Of a stretch of 64,000 bases of DNA, positions 26,854 through 38,203 are shown in pieces. The notes below the pieces were generated by a model that was not told the DNA's origin, did no database searches, and was given only the letters and a program-made list of their open reading frames with translations. Source of the stretch: Lepisosteus oculatus (Eukaryota; Chordata; Actinopteri; Semionotiformes; Lepisosteidae); contig NC_090709.1 of the NCBI RefSeq assembly GCF_040954835.1, forward strand, positions 41,672,490 through 41,736,489, in the 5' to 3' direction. Within the stretch, counting starts at the first letter, position 1, and the number at the start of each line of letters is the position of its first letter. The translations under genes were made by a program, and so were the position numbers.

Positions 26854-27835
26854 CACTCCAGGACATGAACACTGCACTGAGAGAGAGAGGGGTTCATATA
26901 GACACACTGACTGACTGGACACTCCAGTACATGAACACTGCACTGAGAGAGAGAGGGGTTCATACAGACACACTGACTGGACACTCCAGGACATGAACAC
27001 TGCACTGAGAGAGAGGGGTTCATACAGACACACTGACTGGACACTCCAGTACATGAACACTGCACTGAGAGAGAGAGGGGTTCATACAGACACACTGACT
27101 GGACACTCCAGGACATGAACACTGCACTGAGAGAGAGAGAGGGGTTCATACAGACACACTGACTGGACACTCCAGTACATGAACACTGCACTGAGAGAGA
27201 GAGAGGGGTTCATACAGACACACTGACTGGACACTCCAGTACATGAACACTGCACTGAGAGAGAGAGGGGTTCATACAGACACACTGACTGGACACTCCA
27301 GGACATGAACACTGCACTGAGAGAGAGAGGGGTTCATACAGACACACTGACTGGACACTCCAGTACATGAACACTGCACTGAGAGAGAGGGGTTCATACA
27401 GACACACTGACTGGACACTCCAGTACATGAACACTGCACTGAGAGAGAGAGGGGTTCATACAGACACACTGACTGGACACTCCAGTACATGAACACTGCA
27501 CTGAGAGAGAGAGGGGTTCATACAGACACACTGACTGGACACTCCAGTACATGAACACTGCACTGAGAGAGAGGGGTTCATACAGACACACTGACTGGAC
27601 ACTCCAGTACATGAACACTGCACTGAGAGAGAGAGGGGTTCATACAGACACACTGACTGGACACTCCAGTACATGAACACTGCACTGAGAGAGAGAGGGG
27701 TTCATACAGACACACTGACTGGACACTCCAGTACATTGACACTGCACTGAGAGAGAGAGGGGTTCATACAGACACACTGACTGGACACTCCAGGACATGA
27801 ACACTGCACTGAGAGAGAGAGAGGGGTTGATACAG
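26854..27835 (+). repeat. 61-bp minisatellite (family F), block 3
   Basis: About sixteen units, right up to the upstream region of the plus-strand Ig gene. Confidence 0.93.
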
Positions 27836-27911
27836 ACAGCAGTGGGCTGTCATGAGAAAGACAGAACTTCCTCTTTAAGCAGCAGCAGCGCAGAGGCACT
27901 TGTGAAACCAA

Positions 27912-27921
27912 ACAGGAAGTG
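27912..27921 (+). promoter_or_regulatory. ETS-type site in the presumed promoter of the two-Ig gene
   Basis: ACAGGAAGTG matches the ETS/PU.1 consensus and lies about 140 bp before the start codon. It fits expression in blood cells. The short interval 27840-28059 is the only unique sequence that can hold the promoter and 5' UTR. Confidence 0.4.
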
Positions 27922-28059
27922 TGCACACAGGGGACTATTTATTTTGTGATTGAGAGAGGAAAGGCGCATTATCAGAGAAGCTAACCAGCTGAATTGACAC
28001 TCCGGCGCTACAGAGTTTCCCAGCTGGCCAGCGGGTTGAGATTGTGGGGGACTGCGACG

Positions 28060-28129
28060 ATGGGGTGCTCGTCTCTCCTTCTGTCCGTGCTCTGTGTGTG
28101 CACCGGGACCGGGCTGAGCTACGACCGAG
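28060..28129 (+). CDS. Signal-peptide exon of the two-Ig gene
   Basis: ATG followed by GCSSLLLSVLCVCTGTGLS: a hydrophobic leader with a likely cleavage near GLS. Donor GTGAGA, phase 1. Confidence 0.85.
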
Positions 28130-31100
28130 GTGAGAGCTGTGGTTCTGGCTGTCTGGAGGTGTGTCTCGCAGTCTCGCAGGACAGCAGTCCATCATAGGAC
28201 ACACACACACACCCTGGACAGGACACCAGTCCATCACAGGACACTCACACACTCACACACCCTGGACAGGACACCAGTCCATCACAGGACACACACACAC
28301 TCACACACCCTGGACAGGACACCAGTCCATCACAGGACACACACACACTCACACACCCTGGACAGGACACCAGTCCATCACAGGACACACACACACACTC
28401 ACACACACCCTGGACAGGACACCAGTCCATCACAGGACACACACACACACTCACACACCCTGGACAGGACACCAGTCCATCACAGGACACACACACACAC
28501 TCACACACCCTGGACAGGACACCAGTCCATCACAGGACACACACACACACTCACACACCCTGGACAGGACACCAGTCCATCACAGGACACACACACACAC
28601 TCACACACCCTGGACAGGACACCAGTCCATCACAGGACACACACACACACTCACACACCCTGGACAGGACACCAGTCCATCACAGGACACACACAGACAC
28701 TCACACACCCTGGACAGGACACCAGTCCATCACAGGACACACACACACACTCACACACCCTGGACAGGACAGCAGTCCATCACAGGACACACACACACAC
28801 TCACACACCCTGGACAGGACAGCAGTCCATCACAGGACACACACACACACTCACACACCCTGGACAGGACACCAGTCCATCACAGGACACACACACACAC
28901 TCACACACCCTGGACAGGACACCAGTCCATCACAGGACACACACACACACTCACACACCCTGGACAGGACACCAGTCCATCACAGGACACACACACACAC
29001 TCACACACCCTGGACAGGACACCAGTCCATCACAGGACACACACACACACTCACACACCCTGGACAGGACACCAGTCCATCACAGGACACACACACACAC
29101 TCACACACCCTGGACAGGACACCAGTCCATCACAGGACACACACAGACACTCACACACCCTGGACAGGACACCAGTCCATCACAGGACACACACACACAC
29201 TCACACACCCTGGACAGGACAGCAGTCCATCACAGGACACACACACACACTCACACACCCTGGACAGGACAGCAGTCCATCACAGGACACACACACACAC
29301 TCACACACCCTGGACAGGACACCAGTCCATCACAGGACACACACACACACTCACACACCCTGGACAGGACACCAGTCCATCACAGGACACACACACATAC
29401 ACTCACACACCCTGAACAGGACAGCAGTCCATCACAGGACACACACACACCCTGGACAGGACACCAGTCCATCACAGGACACACACACACACTCACACAC
29501 CCTGGACAGGACACCAGTCCATCACAGGACACACACACACACACTCACACACCCTGGACAGGACACCAGTCCATCACAGGACACACACACATACACTCAC
29601 ACACCCTGAACAGGACAGCAGTCCATCACAGGACACACACACACACTCACACACCCTGGACAGGACACCAGTCCATCACAGGACACACACACACACACTC
29701 ACACACCCTGGACAGGACCACCAGTCCATCACAGGACACACACACACACACTCACACACCCTGGGCAGGACACCAGTCCACCACACTAACCCACGCAATC
29801 ACACACAATCACAGAAGATCAGTGTGTTTGTGCGCAGAGCTCCAGTCGAGAGGAATTTGACACTCGGACCCCCGTCTTCACTGCAGAGGAAGTGATACAC
29901 AGGGCAGGGAAGTTTAAAAGCGCAGTGTCATAGTTTCGTGGTCTTGTGGCGGTAGACACCGCTGGAGCAGAGAGGCCAGCCGGAAACCGCGGAGGGCTGC
30001 GTGACGTCAGCTTCCCAGCAGACAGAAACGAGGGGTGCCCACCCCCCCCACCTTTTTTAAGAACACCCTCCCCCATTCTTTGGATCGGTTTGAAACGCTG
30101 ATCAGTTAATGGGCTCAGGCCAGGTGTTTCGATCCAGTCGTGATGAGAAACAAAACCCGATTTTTCGCTTCGACCACCAGGGCTGGGCAGCTTGTTCCCC
30201 ACCCCCGCCCCCCTCTGTGTACAGAAGAGCCTCCTGTCCTGACTGGAGGAGCTCACCCAGCTGTGTCTGGAGAGAAGCCAGGGTATCGGCTTCAACCACA
30301 GGGCTGGGCGGCTTGTTCCCCACCCCCACCCCCCTCTGTGTACAGAAGAGCCTCCTGTCCTGACTGGAGGAGCTCACCCAGCTGTGTCTGGAGAGAAGCC
30401 AGGGTATCGGCTTTGTTCCACACCCCCGCCACTCTCTGTGTACAGTAGAGCCCCCTGTCCTGACTGCAGGAGCTCACCCAGCTGTGTCTGGAGAGAAGCC
30501 AGGGTATCGGCTTTGTTCCACACCCCCGCCACTCTCTGTGTACAGAAGAGCCTACTGTCCTGACTGGAGGAGCTCACCCAGCTGTGTCTGGAGAGAAGCC
30601 AGGGTATCGGCTTTGTTCCACACCCCCGCCCCTCTCTGTGTACAGTAGAGCCTACTGTCCTGACTGCAGGAGCTCACCCAGCTGTGTCTGGAGAGAAGCC
30701 AGGGTATCGGCTTTGTTCCCCACCCCCGCCCCTCTCTGTGTACAGTAGAGCCCCCTGTCCTGACTGCAGGAGCTCACCCAGCTGCGTCTGCTCCTTCTTC
30801 TCTCCAGGCGCCTCGAAGGTCTACACCTCGGTGGGCGGGAGGGTGTTCCTGCGCTGTGGGGACCCCCAGGTCGCCATGGAGACCGTGGGGGCCAGGTGGG
30901 GGTTCGTCGCCGGGGGGAGCTGCGCTCTGGCCGCGCCGCTGGGCCCCGCGAGCCGGCGGGACGTGAAGGCGGACGGTACGCTGGTGATCCGGGACGTCCG
31001 GCCCGGGGACGTGGGGCGGTACTGCTGTGGGGCCGGCTCCGGGCCCGGGACCGACCTGCTGCTGCTGTCCGGTGAGTCCGGAGCATGCTGGGTTTATACT

Positions 31101-34089
31101 GGGTATATACTGGGTATATACTGGGTTTGGACTGGGGCTGGGCTGGGGCTGGACTGGGTATATACTGGGGCTGGGCTGGGTTTATACTGGGGCTGGGCTG
31201 GGTATATACTGGGTATATACTGGGGCTGGGCTGGGGCGGGTATATACTGGGTATATACTGGGGCTGGGCTGGGGCTGGACTGGGTATATACTGGGGCTGG
31301 ACTGGGTATATACTGGGTATATACTGGGGCTGGGCTGGGGCTGGACTGGGTTTATACTGGGGCTGGACTGGGTATATACTGGGGCTGGACTGGGGATATA
31401 CTGGGTATATACTGGGGCTGGGCTGGGTTTGTACTGGGGCTGGGCTGGGGCTGGACTGGGTTTGTACTGGGGCTGGACTGGTTTTATACTGGGGCTGGGC
31501 TGGGGCTGGACTGGGTTTATACTGGGTATATACTGGGGCTGTACTGGGTTTATACTGGGGCTGGACTGGGTATATACTGGGGCTGGGCTGGGTTTGTACT
31601 GGGGCTGGGCTGGGGCTGGACTGGGTTTGTACTGGGGCTGGGCTGGGGCTGGGCTGGGTTTATACTGGGTATATACTGGGGCTGGGCTGGGGATATACTG
31701 GGTATATGCTGGGGATATACTGGGGCTGGGCTGGGTTTATACTGGGGATATACTGGGGCTGGACTGGGTATATACTGGGGCTGGACTGGGGCTGGGCTGG
31801 CTATATACTGGGTATATACTGGGGCTGGACTGGGTATATACTGGGTATATACTGGGTTTATACTGGGGCTGGACTGGGTATATACTGGGTATATACTGGG
31901 GCTGGACTGGGGCTGGGCTGGGGCTGGGCTGGGTATATACTGGGGCTGGATTGGGTTTATACTGGGCTTATACTGGGCTTATACTGGGGCTGGACTGGGT
32001 ATATACTGTGTATATACTGGGGCTGGACTGGGTTTATACTGAGTTTGTACTGGGGCTGGACTGGGTATATACTGGGTTTATACTGGGGCTGTTCAAGTGC
32101 TGTCCTGAGGCTGTGCTGGGGCTGTACTGGCACTGTACTGGGTTTATACTGGGGCTGTTCAAGCGCTGTGCTGGGTTTGTACTGAGTTTGTACTGGGGCT
32201 GGACTGGGGCTGTGCTGACACTGTACTGGGTTTATACTGGGGCTGTGCTGGGTTTGTACTGGGTTTGTACTGGGGCTGGACTGGGGCTGTGCTGGGGCTG
32301 GACTGACACTGTACTGGGTTTATATTGGGGCTGTGCTGGGTTTGTACTGGGGCTGTACTGGCGCTGTACTGGCCCTGATCTCATGGGGTCCCCTCCTCTG
32401 TGTCCAGTGTCGGCAGACCCCTCGGACCCCGCCCCCGAGGACATAGCGGTCGTGACCTGCGAGCTGAGGTGCCCGGCGGCCTGCGGCCCCTACGCCCTGA
32501 CCATGAACGTCTCCGGCCGGGCGGAGCTCCTCTCCGCTCGCGGGGAACCCCTGCAGCACGTCCTGAGCCCCGGCGGGGCGGGCCGGGGGCGGGACTTCCG
32601 GTGCCAGCTGGAGGTCGAGGGGAGGGTCCGGGCCACCGCCTCCCTGGCGCTGCAGGCGCAGAACCGGACAGGTAACCGGGCACCGCCATTATGGGCATGT
32701 CTGGTGGTGTCATACCACTCCCACTGTGGGGGGGCGGGGCCTGGGCCAGAGCCACTCCCACTGTAGGGGGCGGGGCCTGGTCCAGAGCCACTCCCACTGT
32801 GGGGACGGGCCTGGCCTGGTCCAGAGCAACTCCCACGGTAGGGACGGCCTGGCCTGGTCCAGAGCAACTCCCACTGTAGGGACGGGCCTGGCCTGCTCCA
32901 GAGCCACTCCCACTGTAGGGGCGGGCCTGGCCTGGCCCAGAGCCACTCCCACTGTAGGGGCGGGCCTGGCCTGGCCCAGAGCCACTCCCACTGTGGGGGC
33001 GGACCTGGTCCAGAGCCACTCCCACTGTAGGGGCGGGCCTGGCCTGGCCCAGAGCCACTCCCACTGTAGGGGCGGGCCTGGCCTGCTCCAGAGCCACTCC
33101 CACGGTAGGGACGGGCCTGGCCTGCTCCAGAGCCACTCCCACTGTAGGGGGCGGACCTGGTCCAGAGCCACTCCCACTGTAGGGACGGGTCTGGCCTGCT
33201 CCAGAGCCACTCCCACTGTGCAGGGGGTGGGCCTGGCCCAGGGCCACTCCCACTGTGGGGGGCGGGACCTGGCCCAGGGCCACTCCCACTGTGCGGGGGG
33301 CGGGGCCTGGCCCAGAGCCACTCCCACTGTGAGCCTGTCTGATGCAGAGTCACCCCTCCCTGTGGGTGTCCCTGGTACGACATCATCCCTACTGTGGAAT
33401 GAATGCCCGGCTTGGTCAGATCGTGGCGTCGCATTCGTTGTGCGAGGTCAGCGGAGATCTGCTTGCAGATGACAAAACGTCCTGTAGTGTTCTCTGTCCA
33501 TGGAAAAGACCAAAGATTTCGGAAGAAGCAGGGCCGTTTACCCACAGGCAAGCCTGGCAGTTAACAAGGGCTTACAGGGTGCTTGTGGTCTCAGGTAATC
33601 AAATCAAAGTTTATTGATCAAATGCACAGTAGTTGGAGAGATTCTTCTGATATTAAATTCATTGCTTGGACAGATAATGAAAGCCTTTAATTGTTTCAGA
33701 TTCCGGGTTACGACAGTCTACATGGAGAAACGGAGGAGTGGGTGCAGGTAAGAACCAGCGACCTAGGTCAGGATTCTCATGTCCTGGTCCTGGAGGGGTC
33801 AGTGTGTGTGTGTGTGTCTGCAGAGTCTCCAGGGGTCTTTAAAGCAGGGCTGTCCAGTCCTGGTCCTGGAGGGGTCAGTGTGTATGTCTGCAGAGTCTCC
33901 AGGGGTCTTTAAAGCAGGGCTGTCCAGTCCTGGTCCTGGAGGGGTCAGTGTGTGTGTGTGTCTGCAGTCTCCAGGGGTCTTTAAAGCAGGGCTGTCCAGT
34001 CCTGGTCCTGGAGGGATCAGTGTGTGTGTGTGTCTGCAGTCTCCAGGGGACTTTAAAGCAGGGCTGTCCAGTCCTGGTCCTGGAGGGGT

Positions 34090-34138
<49 letters not shown>

Positions 34139-34417
34139 TGCAGAGTCTCCAGGGGTCTTTCAAGCAGGGCTGTCCAGTCCTGGTCCTGGAGGGGTCAGTG
34201 TGTGTGTGTGTCTGCAGTCTCCAGGGGTCTTTAAAGCAGGGCTGTCCAGTCCTGGTCCTGGAGGGGTCAGTGTGTGTGTGTGTGTCTGCAGAGTCTCCAG
34301 GGGTCTTTAAAGCAGGGCTGTCCAGTCCTGGTCCTGGAGGGGTCAGTGTGTGTGTGTGTCTGCAGAGTCTCCAGGTGTCTTTAAAGCAGGGCTGTCCAGT
34401 CCTGGTCCTGGAGGGGT

Positions 34418-34462
<45 letters not shown>

Positions 34463-35235
34463 TGCAGAGTCTCCAGGGGACTTTAAAGCAGGGCTGTCCA
34501 GTCCTGGTCCTGGAGGGGTCAGTGTGTGTGTGTGTCTGCAGAGACTCCAGGTGTCCAAGACACATGGAGAATCTGCACACAGCCCTGTGGTTGAAGGCGA
34601 TACCCTGGCTTCTCTCCAGACACAGCTGGGTGAGCTCCTCCAGTCAGGACAGGAGACTCTTCTGTACACAGAGGGGGGCGGGGGTGGGGAACAAGCCGCC
34701 CAGCCCTGTGGTTGAAGCCGATACCCTGGCTTCTCTCCAGACACAGCTGGGTGAGCTCCTCCAGTCAGGACAGGGGGCCCTTCTGTACACAGAGGGTGGT
34801 GGGGGTGGGGAACAAGCTGCCCAGTCCGTGTGGTTGAAGCCGATACCCTGGCTTCTCTCCAGACACAGCTGGGTGAGCTCCTCCAGTCAGGACAGGGGGC
34901 CCTTCTGTACACAGAGGGTGGTGGGGGTGGGGAACAAGCTGCCCAGTCCGTGTGGTTGAAGCCGATACCCTGGCTTCTCTCCAGACACAGCTGGGTGAGC
35001 TCCTCCAGTCAGGACAGGAGGCTCTTCTGTACACAGAGGGGGGCGGGGGTGGGGAACAAGCTGCCCAGCCCTGTGGTTGAAGCCGATACCCTGGCTTCTC
35101 CCCAGACACAGCTGGGTGAGCTCCTGCAGCTCAAACTGCCCGGCTCACAGGTTGGATCTCCCCTCTGCTCCAGGTGTCCCCAGGGCGGTGGTGACGCTGC
35201 TGTTGCCCCCGGTCGCCCTGGTGCTGCTGGGATAG
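28060..35235 (+). CDS. Two-Ig-domain surface protein, probably GPI-anchored (CD48/CD2-family-like)
   Basis: Four exons: 28060-28129 (signal peptide), 30808-31071 (Ig domain 1), 32408-32671 (Ig domain 2) and 35174-35235 (C-terminal hydrophobic exon with TAG). All internal borders are AG/GT and all introns are phase 1. The predicted precursor is 217 residues. Domain 1 has a Cys in FLRC, a Trp in ARWGF and DVGRYCC; domain 2 has a CELRC start and DFRC. The last exon encodes PRAVVTLLLPP and VALVLLG and stops with no cytoplasmic residues, as in GPI-signal sequences; a tail-less TM protein is the alternative. The layout resembles the GPI-linked members of the CD2/SLAM family. It is divergently arranged with atat1. 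An AATAAA lies at 35880. Confidence 0.8.
28186..29795 (+). repeat. 50-bp CA-rich minisatellite (family C) with higher-order structure
   Basis: About 32 units in intron 1 of the two-Ig gene. Variant units (CACAGACAC and AGCAGTCC) recur in the same order 450 bp apart (28690/29140 and 28770/29220), showing a nine-unit higher-order repeat. The 576-codon open frame across it is not a gene. Confidence 0.93.
29800..30170. other. Unique part of intron 1 of the two-Ig gene
   Basis: No exon or mobile element recognised. Confidence 0.4.
30172..30795 (+). repeat. 122-bp minisatellite (family A) ending at the Ig domain 1 acceptor
   Basis: Five to six units, some shortened to about 94 bp by loss of the CAACCACAGGG-to-GCTTG part. 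The array stops about 15 bp before the acceptor of the Ig domain 1 exon. Confidence 0.93.
30808..31071 (+). CDS. Ig domain 1 exon of the two-Ig gene
   Basis: 264 bp, acceptor TTCTCTCCAG, donor GTGAGT, phase 1-1, 87 complete codons. It contains GGRVFLRC, RRDVKADGTLVI and the DxGxYxC-type motif DVGRYCC. Confidence 0.87.
31083..32385 (+). repeat. Short-unit minisatellite filling intron 2 of the two-Ig gene
   Basis: Units of 14-28 bp such as CTGGGTATATACTGGGGCTG and GACTGGGTTTATACTGGG. It begins 12 bp after the donor and ends about 20 bp before the next acceptor, so almost the whole intron is repeat. Long frames here are artefacts. Confidence 0.94.
32408..32671 (+). CDS. Ig domain 2 exon of the two-Ig gene
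   Basis: 264 bp, acceptor GTGTCCAG, donor GTAACC, phase 1-1. Four cysteines (VVTC, LRC, AAC, FRC) and sequons NVS and NRT. It ends in ASLALQAQNRT. Consistent with a C2-type domain with two disulfides. Confidence 0.85.
32705..33340 (+). repeat. ~37-bp minisatellite, intron 3 of the two-Ig gene
   Basis: Units CAGAGCCACTCCCACTGTAG and GGGCGGGCCTGGCCTGGTC. Frames across it on both strands are artefacts. Confidence 0.93.
33700..33747 (+). CDS. Possible 48-bp cassette exon
   Basis: Flanked by TTGTTTCAG and GTAAGA, open in phase 1-1, length divisible by three. If spliced between Ig domain 2 and the C-terminal exon it would add a 16-residue Gly/Arg-rich stalk without changing frame. No family evidence; it may be chance. 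Confidence 0.25.
33790..34550 (+). repeat. GT-rich minisatellite, intron 3 of the two-Ig gene
   Basis: Units GTCTTTAAAGCAGGGCTGTC, CAGTCCTGGTCCTGGAGGGG, with GT runs up to ~45 bp. Confidence 0.93.
34585..35130 (-). repeat. 122-bp minisatellite (family A), intron 3 of the two-Ig gene
   Basis: Nearly five units in minus orientation, ending about 40 bp before the C-terminal exon. Confidence 0.93.
35174..35235 (+). CDS. C-terminal hydrophobic (GPI-signal-like) exon
   Basis: Acceptor CTGCTCCAG. 62 bp ending in TAG. About 16 hydrophobic residues end two or three residues before the stop. Confidence 0.8.
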
Positions 35236-35534
35236 ACCCGCCAGCCGGGAGACGGGGGCTCCCAGTCCTGATCCTGTAGGCGATGTTGGCGGGGGGGAGT
35301 CATCTTCCCCTTCCGGTCCGTGCCGCCAGACTCTTCATCGCGACCGTCCTCGTCGGCCGATTTCGGGATTTCTCCCCCTTCGCTTTCAGCTGTTAAGGAA
35401 AGCAGTTGCTGTGGGGTGCGAACCCTGGGCCTGTGGGGATGTCTTGTCTGGCTGAGGCCTGTGACTGGACTGACTCACTCTGTGGGTTTATCTAGTAAAG
35501 GGTCATACCCACTGTGTGTGTGTCCCGTCTCTCT

Positions 35535-35800
35535 GCGGGTGTGCCCCTCCCAGTTGGGGGGTGTGTCCGACGCGGTGCCCCTCCCAGTTGGGGGGTGTGT
35601 CCGACGCGGTGCCCCTCCCAGTTGGGGGGTGTGTCCGACGCGGTGCCCCTCCCAGTTGGGGGGTGTGTCCGACGCGGTGCCCCTCCCAGTTGGGGGTGTG
35701 TCCGACGCGGTGCCCCTCCCAGTTGGGGGTGTGTCCGACGTGGTGCCCCTCCCACTGTGGGAGTGTCCCACACGGTGCCCCTCCCACTGTGGGTGTGTCT
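35535..35800 (+). repeat. ~37-bp minisatellite in the presumed 3' UTR
   Basis: Units GTGCCCCTCCCAGTTGGGGG and GTGTGTCCGACGCG, seven to eight copies. Confidence 0.92.
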
Positions 35801-35879
35801 AGTTTCACAGGTTTCGTCTAATATAGCCTAATATTCCCACGGTGAGTATGTCTAATATAGGGTTTCTCCCGCTGTGTCT

Positions 35880-35885
35880 AATAAA
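35880..35885 (+). terminator. Candidate poly(A) signal of the two-Ig gene
   Basis: AATAAA 645 bp after the stop codon, beyond a 37-bp minisatellite in the presumed 3' UTR. Confidence 0.4.
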
Positions 35886-36402
35886 GTGTGGCTTCTTCTC
35901 AGAAAGTCGGATGGGATCCTGCCCCTCCTCCCCCAGTACCACAGAAAGTGTCCCAGTTGTATCTCTGTAAGTTACAGCTATACCAGTTCAGCACTGACCA
36001 CTGGGCTTAATGACAGCTTCTACCCCACTGCTGTGTGAATTATGGACAGCTGCTCACCACTGCCCTCTGCTCTGACGAGCTGTCGCGTATCTCTTGTCCT
36101 GTATGAGCAGCAGTGGTATTCCTCACACCTATATAGCGCCTTGCTGGACCCTCCCCTCAGAGCTCCTCCCAGGTCAGGGGGATCCCCTCCAGCCCCCCTC
36201 CCCAGTGTGCAGCCCCCACCTGGATGATGCTCCAGTCCGCTCAGCACACAGCAGCTCTCAGTGGGGAGGAGAGCAGAGGGATGGAGCCAGTTCAGAGAGG
36301 GGGGGGTGATTAGGAGGCCATGATGGCTCAAGACCAGGACACTGGGGTAACACCCCTACTCTTCTCCAGAGACACCCCGGGATTGTTAATGAGCACAGAG
36401 AG

Positions 36403-36930
36403 TCAGGACCTCGGCTTGACGTCTCATCCGAAGGACGGCGCCTGTTTACAGTCCAGTGTCCCCCGTCACTATTCTGGGGCATCAGGACCCACACGGACCG
36501 CAGGGTGAGAGCGCCCCCTGCTGGCCCCCACTCACACCAGTCCATCACAGACACAGACTCCCACCAGAGCCCAGTTCTCCCAGAAGTCAAGTCACCCACC
36601 AGCCCGGTTCTGGACTGCGGGAGGAAGCCGGACCACCTGGTGGAAACTCGGGCCAACGCAGGGGGAACATGCAGACTCCCCACAGACAGCCCTCCGAGTC
36701 AGGACCTCGGTTCGACGTCTCATCCGAAGGACGGCGCCTTCTTACAGCCCAGTGTCCCCCGTCACTATACTGGGGCATCAGGACCCACACAGACCGCAGG
36801 GTGAGAGCGCCCCCTGCTGGCCCCACTCACACCTCTCCCAGCAGCCTCAGTTTTTCCCAGGAGTCCCTGACCGGGCTCACACCTGCTGGGACTCCAGTGG
36901 GGAGGGGGGCTGCAGGGTGACAGGGCCGTT
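36403..36930 (+). repeat. Two copies of the dispersed repeat also seen at 898-1170
   Basis: Copies at 36403-36550 and 36703-36930 share CCGAAGGACGGCGCCT and GCGCCCCCTGCTGGCC. Between them is the GGAACATGCAGACTCC tail. Confidence 0.75.
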
Positions 36931-37540
36931 GGGAGCAGAGCTCTGTGCGTTGTGCGGTTTTGCCCCGGCTGGCGGGCTGTGTGCGGGTCAGTGTTTATTT
37001 TTACTGCCCCCCCCGAGCACGCGGGCTGGAAGGGCTGTCCGTCGTCCTGCGGCCTTCCCGAGAGACGGCGGCGACGATCCGATCTCCCCAGCGCGCGCGC
37101 GCTCCCCCGGCGGGCTCAGACGACGAGAGGGGGGGGGGCCGATGTCGCCTCCCGTAGATGGGGAGTGGTTTTGGGGGGGGGGCCCGTCGGCGTTCGACAC
37201 CCACACGCAAGGTCCCTGAAGGGGATCCCCGGCATCGTTTCCGAGCTTTTCGATTGCCCTGGGAACCTGAACGATAGTGAATCTGAACGAGCCGTGCCCC
37301 CCCAGTGTTGAGGAGAAGGACTTTCTTACCCACCCCCAAAAAAAAACAACAACCCGTCTGGAACCCTGGTTCCTCCATTCTGTGGCAGCTCGAACCCCGA
37401 GGCGGAGTGCGGCGGGGGGGGGGCGGAGTGATGTCAGTCGGCCACAAGAGGCCGCCAGAGGCTCCCCAACGCGTGGAAATGCAGTCGGGTCGTCAGATGA
37501 CTTGATGTGTGATAGTCAATTCATAATCGAATCTGTGTCC
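36931..37540. other. CpG-rich intergenic stretch
   Basis: GC-rich sequence with a GCGCGCGCGC run and G-runs. No exon is supported on either strand. Confidence 0.4.
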
Positions 37541-37544
37541 CCCG

Positions 37545-38150
37545 GTCCAGTCAGTCCGGGGGGTCTGTGACCTCTGGTCCAGTCAGTCCAGGGGGTCTGT
37601 GACCTCTGGTCCAGTCAGTCCAGGGGGTCTGTGACCTCTGGTCCAGTCAGTCCGGGGGTCTGTGACCTCTGGTCCAGTCAGTCCAGGGGGTCTGTGTCCC
37701 TGGTCCAGTCAGTCCAGGGGGTCTGTGACCTCTGGTCCAGTCAGTCCAGGAAGTCTGTGACCTCTGGTCCAGTCAGTCCAGGGGGTCTGTGACCTCTGGT
37801 CCAGTCAGTCCGGGGGGTCTGTGACCTCTGGTCCATTCAGTCCAGGAAGTCTGTGACTCTGGTCAAGTCAGTCCAGGGGGTCTGTGACCTCTGGTCCCGT
37901 CAGTCCAGGGGTCTGTGACCTCTGGTCCAGTCAGTCCAGGGGGTCTGTGTCCCCGGTCCAGTCAGTCCAGGAGGTCTGTGTCCCTGGTCCAGTCAGTCCA
38001 GGGGGTCTGTGACCTCTGGTCCAGTCAGTCCAGGGGTCTGTGTCCCCGGTCCAGTCAGTCCAGGGGGTCTGTGACCTCTGGTCCAGTCAGTCCAGGGGGT
38101 CTGTGACCTCTGGTCCAGTCAGTCCAGGGGTCTGTGTCCCCGGTCCAGTT
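37545..38150 (+). repeat. ~31-bp minisatellite (family E) beside the LINE 3' end
   Basis: About 19 units of GGTCTGTGACCTCTGGTCC with AGTCAGTCCAGGG. It abuts the end of the LINE ORF2 relic. Confidence 0.93.
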
Positions 38151-38203
38151 GGCTCTGCTGACTGGCTGGCTGGTGGGCCCGCGAGCTGGGGGGGAGCCTC
38201 CTC

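Noticed and set aside
28130-29860. 576-codon open frame rich in His, Thr, Pro and Gln
   Set aside because: It is a translation of the 50-bp CA minisatellite. Comparable frames exist in other phases and on the other strand, and the true gene here splices out this intron.
31027-32766. 579-codon Gly/Tyr/Trp-rich frame
   Set aside because: Repeat translation of intron 2 of the two-Ig gene that reads through the real Ig domain 2 exon. Only 32408-32671 is coding.
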